64,000 nucleotides of DNA from contig NZ_WAGX01000004.1 in the NCBI RefSeq assembly GCF_008830185.1, positions 310,001 to 374,000 of the forward strand, in the 5' to 3' direction. Both the position numbers and the translations under genes were made by a program. The stretch comes from Candidatus Galacturonatibacter soehngenii. Lineage in GTDB: Bacteria > Bacillota > Clostridia > Lachnospirales > Lachnospiraceae. Shown one piece after another: positions 53,158 through 62,453 of the stretch; within the stretch, counting starts at the first letter, position 1, and each line of letters starts with the position of its first letter. The notes beneath the pieces were generated by a model. That model was not told where the DNA came from and did no database searches. It saw nothing but the letters and a program-made list of their open reading frames with translations.

Positions 53158-54060
53158 ATGAGTAAAAAGATAAAAGAAAAGACAATAAAATCATCCAAAC
53201 ACAAAAAAATAATAAAAAAAAGAAAACCCAATCGTTCTTTTGTTGGTGATATTCTAATATACTTCGTGTTATTTTTATTTGCACTGGCAATGGTATTTCC
53301 ACTTGTGTTTGCAATTAGTAGTTCATTAAAACCGTTAGATGAATTGTTTTTATTTCCGCCAAAGTTATTTGCACAAAATCCAACACTGGATAACTTTCAA
53401 GATCTGTTTGTAACCATGGGAAAATCATGGGTAACTTTCTCTCGATATATTTTCAATACGGTATTCATTACTGCTGTAGGTACAACAGGGCATTTGATTA
53501 TTGCATCGTTGGGGGCATTTGTACTTGCCAAATATGATTTTCCTGGTAAAAAACTTTTTTTTACAATTGTTGTAACCGCTTTAATGTTTAACGGGTATGT
53601 AACAGCAATTCCAAACTATTTAATTATTAGTAAACTGGGATGGGTAGATACCTACTGGGCAATTGTTATTCCAGCATTTGCAGCACCTATGGGTTTGTTT
53701 CTTATGAAACAGTTCATGGAAGGAATCCCTATGTCACTGGTTGAAGCCGCAATGATTGACGGAGCTGGTCTTGGAAAAATATTCATGCGAATTGTTATGC
53801 CAAATGTAAAACCAGCTTGGCTTACGCTCATCATCTTTTCTGTTCAAAATCTATGGAATAACAAAGCGGCAACATTTATTTATTCTGAAGAGAAAAAAAC
53901 GCTGGTTTATGCACTGCAACAGATTCAAAGCGGTGGTATTGCAAGAACTGGTCAGGCAGCTGCAGTAACTGTCATCGTTATGATTGTTCCAATTACAATT
54001 TTCATCCTGTCTGAGAGCCAGATTCTTGAAACAATGGCAAGCTCTGGTTTGAAGGAATAA
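53158..54060 (+). CDS. Carbohydrate ABC transporter permease (MalG type)
   Basis: The 300-residue partner permease. A very basic N-terminal tail of ~30 residues precedes six helices, and the EAA loop is VEAAMIDGAGLGKIFMRIVM. The C-terminus ends SSGLKE, like MalG-type proteins. It starts one base after the previous stop. Confidence 0.92.
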   Translation: MSKKIKEKTIKSSKHKKIIKKRKPNRSFVGDILIYFVLFLFALAMVFPLVFAISSSLKPLDELFLFPPKLFAQNPTLDNFQDLFVTMGKSWVTFSRYIFNTVFITAVGTTGHLIIASLGAFVLAKYDFPGKKLFFTIVVTALMFNGYVTAIPNYLIISKLGWVDTYWAIVIPAFAAPMGLFLMKQFMEGIPMSLVEAAMIDGAGLGKIFMRIVMPNVKPAWLTLIIFSVQNLWNNKAATFIYSEEKKTLVYALQQIQSGGIARTGQAAAVTVIVMIVPITIFILSESQILETMASSGLKE

Positions 54061-54080
54061 AGAAGATGGAGGATGATAAG

Positions 54081-55601
54081 ATGTTGAACAGGAAAATAAA
54101 AAGTTTGATTGTATTAACTGTAGTGGTTTGCATACTTATTGGTACGGTTACGAAGGTAGAAGCAGATGACGGTTTGAAAAAAGGATATACCTACAATTAT
54201 GATTATTGGTCAGATGTTTTGTATTCGCCTGATGCATACAGTACAGTAGGCGTATATACATCGGTGGAATTGGGGTTGGAGCAAGGGTTTAATAATGCCA
54301 CAGGGATGTATGTGCGTGGTGATACCCTCTATATCTGTGATACAGGAAATAATCGGATTGTGGAATTACAAAAAGTAAGTAAGGATACTTTTGAACTAGT
54401 ACGTATCATTCATATGATTAAGGGAGAGGTAGCAGTAAAAACATTATCCGCTCCAACAGATGTCTGTGCATCAGAAGATGGATATTTATATATCTGTGAT
54501 AAAGGAAATGGGCGTATTTTAAAGCTTGATGATGATTTGAATTATGTAATGGAATTCACAAAACCAACGGATGCAACCTTTGATCAGACGACTGCTTTTT
54601 TGCCAAATAAATTAGAGGTGGATGGAGTAGGTAGAGTTTATTGTATCGCAGATAATGTTAATAAAGGTATGATTAAATACGATTCGGATGGAACCTTTGC
54701 TGGATTTTATGGAGCTAGTGAAGTTACTTATGACTGGACCGATTACCTTTGGAAGAAATTTGCAACGAAGGCACAGCGGGCAGCAATGGAATCCTTTGTT
54801 CCAACCGAATATGACAATTTATATAGAGATTTGGAGGGTTTTATCTTTGCATGTACCACAAATGTTACTGGGGCAGGGCTTGATGCTGGTACTGATTCGC
54901 CAATTCGCAGACTGAATTTGCTGGGAAAAGATATTTTAATTGAAAACGGTAATTTTAATGTGATTGGTGATATCTACTGGGGGGAGGCTGGTGGTTATAA
55001 AGGTCCTTCTTTAATTACGGATATTACTGCTCTGGATAATGGTATTTATTTTGCGCTTGATAAAGTAAGAGGAAGAATTTTTGGCTATGACACACAAGGG
55101 CACTTGCTATATGCTTTTGGCGGTAATGGTAACTTGGATGGATATTTTAAATTACCAGTAGCGATTGAACATATGGGTAAGGATCTTATTGTACTGGATT
55201 CAAAAGATTCTAGCTTTACCGTATTTACTCCAACGGAATATGGGAGTTTGATTTATAAAGCAATTGAAGAATACGATATAGGAGATTATGATGCTTCAGG
55301 TACCACATGGCAGCAAGTAAAAGCCTTAAATGGAAATTATGATCTTGCCTATGTTGGCATTGGAAGAGCACTAATGCGTCAGGGAAATTATAAAGAAGCT
55401 ATGACCTATTTCAAACTAAAATGGGATACACACAATTATTCCAAGGCATTTAAGCAATATCGAAAAGAGTGGGTGGAAGAACACATTGGTTTAATGGTTG
55501 TAATTCTTATATTTTTATTCGTAGTTCCAATGTTGGTAGGAAAAATAAAAAAAATCAAGCATGAAATTGATGTAGCAGAAAATATAGAAAGATTGATGTA
55601 G
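54081..55601 (+). CDS. NHL-repeat propeller protein with C-terminal membrane anchor
   Basis: A 506-residue exported protein. A signal peptide (about 1-25) is followed by NHL-type beta-propeller blades (about 60-395: GDTLYICDTGNNRIVEL and GYLYICDKGNGRILKL are clear copies). Next comes a TPR-like helical pair (about 415-460, GIGRALMRQGNYKEAMTYF) and one membrane helix near the C-terminus (about 470-490), ending in a charged cytoplasmic tail. It is not an enzyme by any visible residue. Its fixed place between the permeases and the Yip1/DUF5696 genes suggests a role in the transporter. ATG 54081 is preferred over 54066, as GGAGG lies between them. Confidence 0.8.
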   Translation: MLNRKIKSLIVLTVVVCILIGTVTKVEADDGLKKGYTYNYDYWSDVLYSPDAYSTVGVYTSVELGLEQGFNNATGMYVRGDTLYICDTGNNRIVELQKVSKDTFELVRIIHMIKGEVAVKTLSAPTDVCASEDGYLYICDKGNGRILKLDDDLNYVMEFTKPTDATFDQTTAFLPNKLEVDGVGRVYCIADNVNKGMIKYDSDGTFAGFYGASEVTYDWTDYLWKKFATKAQRAAMESFVPTEYDNLYRDLEGFIFACTTNVTGAGLDAGTDSPIRRLNLLGKDILIENGNFNVIGDIYWGEAGGYKGPSLITDITALDNGIYFALDKVRGRIFGYDTQGHLLYAFGGNGNLDGYFKLPVAIEHMGKDLIVLDSKDSSFTVFTPTEYGSLIYKAIEEYDIGDYDASGTTWQQVKALNGNYDLAYVGIGRALMRQGNYKEAMTYFKLKWDTHNYSKAFKQYRKEWVEEHIGLMVVILIFLFVVPMLVGKIKKIKHEIDVAENIERLM

Positions 55602-55614
55602 GACGGAGGCAGGT

Positions 55615-56271
55615 ATGCAAGTTTCATTAAAGAAAAAAGAAACCTACGGTCATTATTTTGCAACCCTAAGATATGCAATGTATGTTATAACCCATCCATT
55701 GGATGGCTTTTGGGACCTGACTCATGAGAATAGAGGATCGCTTGCAGCAGCCAATACAATAATTATCTTAACGTTGCTGGTAAGGATAATGAAACTTCAG
55801 TTTACAAGTTTTTTGTTTCTTCAGGTTTATTGGGAAGGAATCAATATCTTCTTATATATTGCAAGTATTTTATTTCCACTGGTATTGTTTTGTGTAGGAA
55901 ACTGGGGGTTAACAACGCTGTTTGATGGAAAGGGAAAACTGTCACAGATTTATATGGGAACAGCCTACGCTTTAACACCATATCCACTCATTCAGTTTTT
56001 TATGATTTTATTTAGTAATGTAGTAACAGATGAAGAGGGTGCCTTTTATTATTTTGCCGCCGCACTTTCTGTTGGATGGGTGGCAATGCTAATTATTTGT
56101 GCCATGATGGAGATTCATGAATATACACTAAGTAAGACAATATTATTTATCATTGCAACATTTTTTGCAATGATGGTCATGGTCTTTCTTTTAATGCTAT
56201 TTTTTAGTATGACTAGCCAAGGTATTGCATATTTCATTTCCATCGTGAAAGAAATCATGTTCCGAATGTGA
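55615..56271 (+). CDS. Yip1-family membrane protein
   Basis: A 218-residue integral membrane protein with five helices, of the Yip1 type (PF04893), recognised by the opening HPLDGFWDLTHENRGS and the mid-protein TLFDGKGKLSQIYMGTAYALTPY. Bacterial Yip1 proteins have no settled role. The gene follows the NHL gene by 13 bases. GGAGG lies just before ATG 55615. Confidence 0.8.
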   Translation: MQVSLKKKETYGHYFATLRYAMYVITHPLDGFWDLTHENRGSLAAANTIIILTLLVRIMKLQFTSFLFLQVYWEGINIFLYIASILFPLVLFCVGNWGLTTLFDGKGKLSQIYMGTAYALTPYPLIQFFMILFSNVVTDEEGAFYYFAAALSVGWVAMLIICAMMEIHEYTLSKTILFIIATFFAMMVMVFLLMLFFSMTSQGIAYFISIVKEIMFRM

Positions 56272-56292
56272 CAGGTTGGAGGGTAAAAGGAT

Positions 56293-58890
56293 ATGAAGAA
56301 AGATAAGGTGGTAATAGCCATGGAGAGGAAAGCAGCCTTGAAAGGAAAGGTAAAAAGTCTTTTGGTTCCTATTCTGATTTTACTAGTAATCATAGCTGTC
56401 ATTTTGGTAGTAGTAATATATAAAGAGGACGAAACAGCAGAGGAGATTATTAAGGTAAATGAATTTGAAGGTACAGATAAGGAAATTATACTGGAAAACG
56501 ATAAACTGAAATTTGTCATGGATTCATCTACTACACAGTTTTTTGTGACTGTAAAATCCACAGGGGAGACGTGGTATTCCAATCCGTTAAATGCAGAGGA
56601 TGATACGATAGCACTTCCCACAGACATTGAGAATTTAAAATCTACACTTCTTTTGACCTACAGTACAATTAATGGTGTTGATACACTGTATAACAACTAC
56701 AAATACAGTATGTCTGCTAGAACTTATAATATTGAGGCAACCAATGATTATGTGAAGGTATATTATTCAATTGGTGAGGTAGAAAAAGAGTATATTGTTC
56801 CAAGAGTCATCACAGCAAAGCGGATGGAAGAGTTATTATCCAATATGAGTCATACAGATACCAACACAGTAGAGCAGTACTATAAAAAGTATGATATTAA
56901 CAATCTTGGTAAAAAGGATAACAAAGAAGAGTTGTTAACACAATATCCAATTCTAAAAGATGAAATTATTTATGTATTGCGTGACGGGGTAAAGGATACG
57001 TTAAAGAAAAAGTTTGAAACATATTTTGGTGATGCAGGATATACAAAAGAGGAGTATGCCAAGGAAAAAGAATTATATTCCTTTGATTCTTCTTCCAAAA
57101 AGCCAGTATTTAATGTCAACATGGTGTATCGACTTGACAAAAGTGACCTGGTAGTAGATATTCCGATGAACGAGATTGAGTATAAAGAAAATTATCCCCT
57201 TCTTACTTTAAATGTATTGCCTTTCTTTGGAGCGGCAGGGACATCAGAAAACGGATATATGGTAGTACCAGAAGGTGGTGGAGCCATTATTAATTTCAAT
57301 AATGGAAAGACAGCACAAAACAGCTATTATTCTAATATATATGGTTGGGATATGGCACAGGGAAGAACTTCCTTAGTTCATGAGACAAGAAACTATTATG
57401 GTGTTTATGGAATGGCAAAAAATGATAATTCTTTCATCTGTATGTTAGAGGATGGGGCAGCGTATGCATCTATAGGTGCTGATATTAGTGGAAGAAGCAA
57501 CAGTTATAATTATGTGAATGCCAGTTATAGTATTTTACATAGAGAGCAGTGTGATGTGGCGGATAAATATAATGGAGAGATGTTTGTATATGAACAGAGT
57601 ATTCCAAAAGAAAACATAGTTGAGCGGTACCGTTTTATTGATTCAGGAAGTTATGTGGATATGGCGAATGCTTATCATAATTATCTTGTAGAAAAATTGG
57701 GCGAAAATTTTACAAAGAAAGATGACATTGATGTACCAGTTGCAGTGGAAATCATTGGTGCCGTTGACAAGGTAGGACAGGTGCTTGGAGTGCCAGTTTC
57801 GAAACCATTAGAGCTTACTACTTATAAAGAAGCACAAGAGATACTTGAGACATTACGTACGAATGGTGTAACGAATATGTCTGTAAAATTAAGTGGTTGG
57901 ATGAATGGAGGAATCAAGCAGAGCGTTCTTACTGATGTTAATTTAATAAAAGAACTGGGCCGAAAAAAGGATTTGCAAAATCTAATCTCTTATGCAACTG
58001 AGAATGAAATCAATATCTATTTTGATGGCGTGACAAATTTTGCTTATAACAATAAGCTATTTGATGGCTTTGAGTTATATAGGGATGGTGCGACGCTGGC
58101 TAACAAGCAAAAGGTGGAGCTTTTAGAGTTTGATCCAGTTTATTATGGAGAACAAAAATGGAAGGATTCTTATTATTTATTAAAACCAAAATTTATTACC
58201 AAAATGATGGAGAATCTTTCGCTAGCTGCAAAAAACTACGGAGCAACAGGAGTATCCTTTCGAGACATTGGATACCAGCTTGCAGCAGATTACAGCCAAA
58301 AGCATTTGGTTAGCAGACAGCAGGCAAAAATTGAGCAACTAAACGTATTAAAAACAATTAGTGATTCGGGGCTTAAAATCATGACGAATATGGGAAATGA
58401 CTATACCCTTGGCATTACGAATTTTATCACGAATATGGACTTAAGCGGCTCAAAGTACACCATCATTGACAAAACGATTCCCTTTTACCAGATTGCCATT
58501 CATGGTTACGTTAATTATGCTGGAGAAGCATTAAACCTTGCAACTGATTATCAGGAAGAACTTTTAAAATCTGCTGAATATGGTTCATTATTGTATTTTA
58601 CATTCATGAAAGAAGATACCACAAAGTTACAAAACACTTATTATACACAGTATTTTGGAGCAGCCTTTGATGCGTGGCAAGAGAAAATGATTTCCATCTA
58701 TCAAAGATACAAAAAGGAACTTGGTGGTACTTTTAACCAGAGAATAACAGATCATGAGATACTAAAAAGTGGTATCACTGTAACAACCTATGAAGACGAA
58801 ACAAAGGTATATGTGAATTACAACTATGAAGACTACACGATAGCAGGTGGCAGCAATCTCCCAGCTAGAGACTATCTGGTAATTCGATAA
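56293..58890 (+). CDS. DUF5696 membrane-anchored protein, glycosidase-like architecture
   Basis: An 865-residue protein tethered by one N-terminal helix (about 21-43). Residues 50-470 look beta-rich, and 480-790 look like an alpha/beta barrel, with VAVEIIGAVDK opening it. Candidate acidic residues at strand ends are Asp578 (NIYFDGVTN) and Asp658 (VSFRDIGYQ). A short beta-rich tail closes it. This order (supersandwich then barrel) resembles GH101/GH129-type glycosidases, but that comparison is mine and untested; the family is annotated only as DUF5696. It lies between Yip1 and the second permease pair. GGAGGG precedes ATG 56293. Confidence 0.75.
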   Translation: MKKDKVVIAMERKAALKGKVKSLLVPILILLVIIAVILVVVIYKEDETAEEIIKVNEFEGTDKEIILENDKLKFVMDSSTTQFFVTVKSTGETWYSNPLNAEDDTIALPTDIENLKSTLLLTYSTINGVDTLYNNYKYSMSARTYNIEATNDYVKVYYSIGEVEKEYIVPRVITAKRMEELLSNMSHTDTNTVEQYYKKYDINNLGKKDNKEELLTQYPILKDEIIYVLRDGVKDTLKKKFETYFGDAGYTKEEYAKEKELYSFDSSSKKPVFNVNMVYRLDKSDLVVDIPMNEIEYKENYPLLTLNVLPFFGAAGTSENGYMVVPEGGGAIINFNNGKTAQNSYYSNIYGWDMAQGRTSLVHETRNYYGVYGMAKNDNSFICMLEDGAAYASIGADISGRSNSYNYVNASYSILHREQCDVADKYNGEMFVYEQSIPKENIVERYRFIDSGSYVDMANAYHNYLVEKLGENFTKKDDIDVPVAVEIIGAVDKVGQVLGVPVSKPLELTTYKEAQEILETLRTNGVTNMSVKLSGWMNGGIKQSVLTDVNLIKELGRKKDLQNLISYATENEINIYFDGVTNFAYNNKLFDGFELYRDGATLANKQKVELLEFDPVYYGEQKWKDSYYLLKPKFITKMMENLSLAAKNYGATGVSFRDIGYQLAADYSQKHLVSRQQAKIEQLNVLKTISDSGLKIMTNMGNDYTLGITNFITNMDLSGSKYTIIDKTIPFYQIAIHGYVNYAGEALNLATDYQEELLKSAEYGSLLYFTFMKEDTTKLQNTYYTQYFGAAFDAWQEKMISIYQRYKKELGGTFNQRITDHEILKSGITVTTYEDETKVYVNYNYEDYTIAGGSNLPARDYLVIR

Positions 58891-58901
58891 AATCAAAAAA
58901 T

Positions 58902-58921
58902 CGGCAGTGCATCAGACTGTC
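58902..58921 (+). other. Short stem overlapping the ribosome site of the second permease pair
   Basis: CGGCAGT pairs with ACTGTCG around a 7-base loop, next to the CGGAGG site at 58920-58925. It could limit translation of the following permease. Confidence 0.3.
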
Positions 58922-58936
58922 GGAGGTTGGAAAGGG

Positions 58937-59854
58937 ATGGTTTATAGTATGAAGTGGCAAAAAAAATATAAGGGTCTTCAAAGAAGAAAAGCAATATCTG
59001 GATATTTGTTCATAATGCCTTTTATCATTGGATTTTTGACATTTATGGTAAAGCCCTTTTTTCAGTCGCTTTACATGAGTTTTTGTAAGGTGGAAATAAG
59101 TTCAGGTGGATTTCATATGTTATTTGATGGACTTACAAATTATATAAGAGCATTTACCATTGATACAGAATATAACAGACTATTGACAGAGGATATTGGA
59201 AAAATGACTTATACTGCACTGGCAATTATGGTATTTAGCTTTTTTGTGGCTATGATATTAAACCAGAAATTCAAAGGGCGTGCCTTTGTCAGAGCAATCT
59301 TTTTCCTGCCAGTAATCTTATCTTCTGGCGTAATTCTTGGAATTGAATATGATAATTCTTTACTGGCAAGTGTGCAAGATGCCATTCAAGGCTCAATGGG
59401 AAATTCCAGTATCACAAGTATCATTCAAAAAATTTTAACAACTAGCGGTATGGCGAGTGGAGCGCTGAAAAAGGTATTTGAAATTGTAGATGGTGTATAC
59501 GACGTTGCGATTGCATCGGGAATTCAGATTATAATTTTCTTATCAGGATTACAAACAATATCAAAGAATATGTATGAAGCAGCAGAAATAGAAGGTTGTA
59601 CTGGTTGGGAAAGTCTATGGAAAATAACATTTCCAATGATAAGTCCATTGTTTTTAGTTAATTGGGTTTATACGATTGTAGACTTTTGTATGAGATCAGA
59701 TAATCAGGTCATGGAAAAAATCAGTAATACTATGATTGTAGATTTGAATTATGGCTTTGCTTCGGCAATGGCATGGGTATACTTTGGGATTGTAATTGCA
59801 ATTATTGGTATAAGCTCACTCATTATTTCGAAAGGAGTTTATTACTATGAATAA
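58937..59854 (+). CDS. Sugar ABC transporter permease (MalF type), second set
   Basis: A 305-residue CUT1 permease with six helices (first at about 23-45, GYLFIMPFIIGFL). The EAA loop is YEAAEIEGCTGWESLWKITF. ATG 58937 follows GGAGG at 58921 by 11 bases; GTG 58907 is in frame but precedes this site, and ATG 58949 is possible. It overlaps the next permease by 8 bases. Confidence 0.9.
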   Translation: MVYSMKWQKKYKGLQRRKAISGYLFIMPFIIGFLTFMVKPFFQSLYMSFCKVEISSGGFHMLFDGLTNYIRAFTIDTEYNRLLTEDIGKMTYTALAIMVFSFFVAMILNQKFKGRAFVRAIFFLPVILSSGVILGIEYDNSLLASVQDAIQGSMGNSSITSIIQKILTTSGMASGALKKVFEIVDGVYDVAIASGIQIIIFLSGLQTISKNMYEAAEIEGCTGWESLWKITFPMISPLFLVNWVYTIVDFCMRSDNQVMEKISNTMIVDLNYGFASAMAWVYFGIVIAIIGISSLIISKGVYYYE

Positions 59855-60851
59855 AGAAGCAATGCAAAAAAAATATATGAGTTATTGGCAAAGAAATAAA
59901 AAAACACAGGGCTATTTGTTAAAGAAAGACATTAAGAATTTTTCATATAGAATCATACGCTTCTTTCTTTTGTTTGGTATGTGTTTCTTGATATTACAAC
60001 CGATTTTTAATAAGATCACCATTAGCTTTATGGCAGAAGAGGATTTGTATAACGCTATGGTTATTTCAGTTCCAGAGCATTTTACCACCAGTAATTATAT
60101 GCTGGCAGCAAAGTTTATGAACTATTTTAAAACGCTATGTAATACTTTTTTTGTATCTTTTACAATCGCTATCTTGCAGATTGTGGTATGTACGGTAGTT
60201 GGATATGGTTTTGCCAGATTTGAATTTCCATTCAAAAGGTTTTGGTTTGCCTGTGTTATGTTAGTCATTGTTATTCCACCCCAGACGATTTCTTCTTCCT
60301 TACATTTACACTTTAGGTATTTTGATATGTTTGGAATTATGAAATTGATTACAGGACACACAATTAATTTAAGAGGCTCTGCACTTCCTTATTATATGAT
60401 GAGTGCAGGGTGTATGGGGTTGAAAAATGGATTGTATATATATATGATTCGACAATTTTTTCGTAATATTCCAAAAGAAATGGAAGAAGCAGCTTATGTG
60501 GACGGTTGTAGTACATTAAAAACATTCATTCGTATTATGCTGCCAGATGCAAAACCTATTTTAACGTCATGTTTTTTATTTGCTTTTGTATGGCAGTGGA
60601 CAGATGGTTTTTATTCAAAGATGTTCCTTGGGAATATAAAATTACTCTCCATTCAACTGCCACAGATTGGCGAACAATTAAACAAATATCTGACTCATAC
60701 ATTGAATCAGGCAACAGGAGCATCTGTTGGATATACACAGTGTGTTATTTCAACAGGAACGCTTATGGTAATACTTCCACTTTTGATTTTATATTTATTT
60801 GCACAAAAGGGATTTGTGGAAAGCTTAAGTAGTACTGGTATTAAAATGTAA
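59847..60851 (+). CDS. Carbohydrate ABC transporter permease (MalG type), second set
   Basis: The 334-residue partner. A ~35-residue basic tail precedes six helices; the EAA loop is EEAAYVDGCSTLKTFIRIML and the end is SSTGIKM. It is only distantly similar to the first MalG-type permease by eye, so the two pairs are probably not a recent duplication. Confidence 0.9.
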   Translation: MNKEAMQKKYMSYWQRNKKTQGYLLKKDIKNFSYRIIRFFLLFGMCFLILQPIFNKITISFMAEEDLYNAMVISVPEHFTTSNYMLAAKFMNYFKTLCNTFFVSFTIAILQIVVCTVVGYGFARFEFPFKRFWFACVMLVIVIPPQTISSSLHLHFRYFDMFGIMKLITGHTINLRGSALPYYMMSAGCMGLKNGLYIYMIRQFFRNIPKEMEEAAYVDGCSTLKTFIRIMLPDAKPILTSCFLFAFVWQWTDGFYSKMFLGNIKLLSIQLPQIGEQLNKYLTHTLNQATGASVGYTQCVISTGTLMVILPLLILYLFAQKGFVESLSSTGIKM

Positions 60852-60897
60852 CGCGATATTTTCTAGTTTGGCAAGAAGATTAAAGGAGGAATTTAAA

Positions 60898-62355
60898 ATG
60901 AGAAAATCAAAACGTGTGTTATCAATTATGATGGCAATCACAATAGCTGTAGGTATGTCTGCATGTGGAGGCAGTTCTGATACAGCTAAGGTGGCGAATG
61001 ACAATGTAACAAATACAAATGATGTGGAAGCAAAAGATGCACAAGCGACAGAAGCAAAAGATGCAAATGAAGCAAAACAATATAAACTTCTGACAGACGA
61101 AAATGGAAAGCCATATGATTTGGGTGGAATGGAAATTATTATTGGAGACTGGTGGAGCTCAGGGGAGAAAGAGGAAGCTGCCAGTGCTTATGAAGAGGCA
61201 CGCTTGGAGTATTTAGATTGGATTCAGGAAAGCTATAATTTTACAATCAAAGAGCAGGCAATTACATCCTTTGATGAGTCACCAGAAAATTTTGTAAATT
61301 ATGCGACTACAGGCAAAGATGAAAATTATATTTTTACCTTATATCAGGGGAGTGCCCTAATGTCCGCAATAAACAGTGATTTAATGTATGATCTTTCAAC
61401 ACTGGATTGTCTTGATTTTTCAGAGAGTAAGTGGGAAACTTCCGTGAAAGAATTAATGACGATTGGCAATGCCACTTATGGTATGAGAGGGATTCCACAT
61501 CAAGCAACAGCAGGTATCTTTTTTAATAAGAGATTATTAGAGGAATCTGGTATCGATCCTGATTCAATCTATGAATTACAGGCAAACAAGGAATGGACGT
61601 GGGATAAATTTGAAGAGCTTTGCCAGAAGGTTCAAAAGGATACAGATAATGATGGTGTAATTGATAGGCATGCAATGACAAACTTTACAAGTACTTTATA
61701 TCCAGCAGCTGTTTACTCAAATGGTGGAGCGTTTATTGGAAAAGATGAAAAGGGTTTTTACAATGCCCTAGAATCTGACCCAACAATGGAAGCCTTAAAT
61801 TGGGCACTTGATTTGGTTAGTAAATATGAAATGGTTTATCCAGAAGATTCCGAATGGGATTATACCTTTACCGCATTTGCAAATGGTGAAGCGGTATTTA
61901 CTTGTGCTGAATCATATAAAGCAGGGGACTGGTCCGAGATGGAGGATGACTTTGGATTCGTGTGTTTTCCAATGGGACCTCGTATGGATCATTATGTTAA
62001 TTTTGCTCAAGATAACGTATATGTAATTCCTTCTTGCTATGATGCTGAAAAAGCTTGGAAAATTGCTTTTGCATTTAACTTATACACAGATCCAGTTCCA
62101 GGATATGAAGATTATGAAGGTTGGAAATCTGGCTACTATCAGTCATTTAGAGATACAGAGTCGGTAGATGAAACACTAGCCATTATGGTTAAGAGTGGCG
62201 TTCCTATGTATGAAAAAGCAATTAATGGTATTTCTATGGGGGAAGATCTTTTATGGGGCATCAACGAGGATAATACGCCAGCACAAAAAGCAGAGGCTAT
62301 TAGAAATACTTGGCAGTCATATATAGACCAAACCAATAGTCAGCAAATAAAATAA
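60898..62355 (+). CDS. Lipoprotein sugar-binding protein, second set
   Basis: A 485-residue extracytoplasmic binding protein. The lipobox MSAC places the lipid-carrying Cys at about residue 22, followed by a linker with repeated EAKDA. The SBP fold follows (GIPHQATAGIFFNKRLLEESG, WTWDKFEELCQKV). A calcium-type loop DTDNDGVID sits near residue 245. AAGGAGG sets ATG 60898; an upstream ATG-less extension from 60868 is unlikely. It matches the second permease pair. Confidence 0.9.
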   Translation: MRKSKRVLSIMMAITIAVGMSACGGSSDTAKVANDNVTNTNDVEAKDAQATEAKDANEAKQYKLLTDENGKPYDLGGMEIIIGDWWSSGEKEEAASAYEEARLEYLDWIQESYNFTIKEQAITSFDESPENFVNYATTGKDENYIFTLYQGSALMSAINSDLMYDLSTLDCLDFSESKWETSVKELMTIGNATYGMRGIPHQATAGIFFNKRLLEESGIDPDSIYELQANKEWTWDKFEELCQKVQKDTDNDGVIDRHAMTNFTSTLYPAAVYSNGGAFIGKDEKGFYNALESDPTMEALNWALDLVSKYEMVYPEDSEWDYTFTAFANGEAVFTCAESYKAGDWSEMEDDFGFVCFPMGPRMDHYVNFAQDNVYVIPSCYDAEKAWKIAFAFNLYTDPVPGYEDYEGWKSGYYQSFRDTESVDETLAIMVKSGVPMYEKAINGISMGEDLLWGINEDNTPAQKAEAIRNTWQSYIDQTNSQQIK

Positions 62356-62390
62356 CAGAAAAAGTAAATAAAAGATACAGCAGTATATTT

Positions 62391-62421
62391 ACGGGATGGT
62401 ATACAAAAGATACCTTCCCGT
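62391..62421 (+). other. Stem-loop between the binding-protein and SGNH genes
   Basis: ACGGGA-T-GGTAT pairs with ATACC-TT-CCCGT around a 7-base loop. No T-run follows. Such hairpins often protect binding-protein mRNA and lower downstream expression. Confidence 0.5.
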
Positions 62422-62453
62422 ACTTTGCTACTTGCATCAGAATGGAGGGAAAA

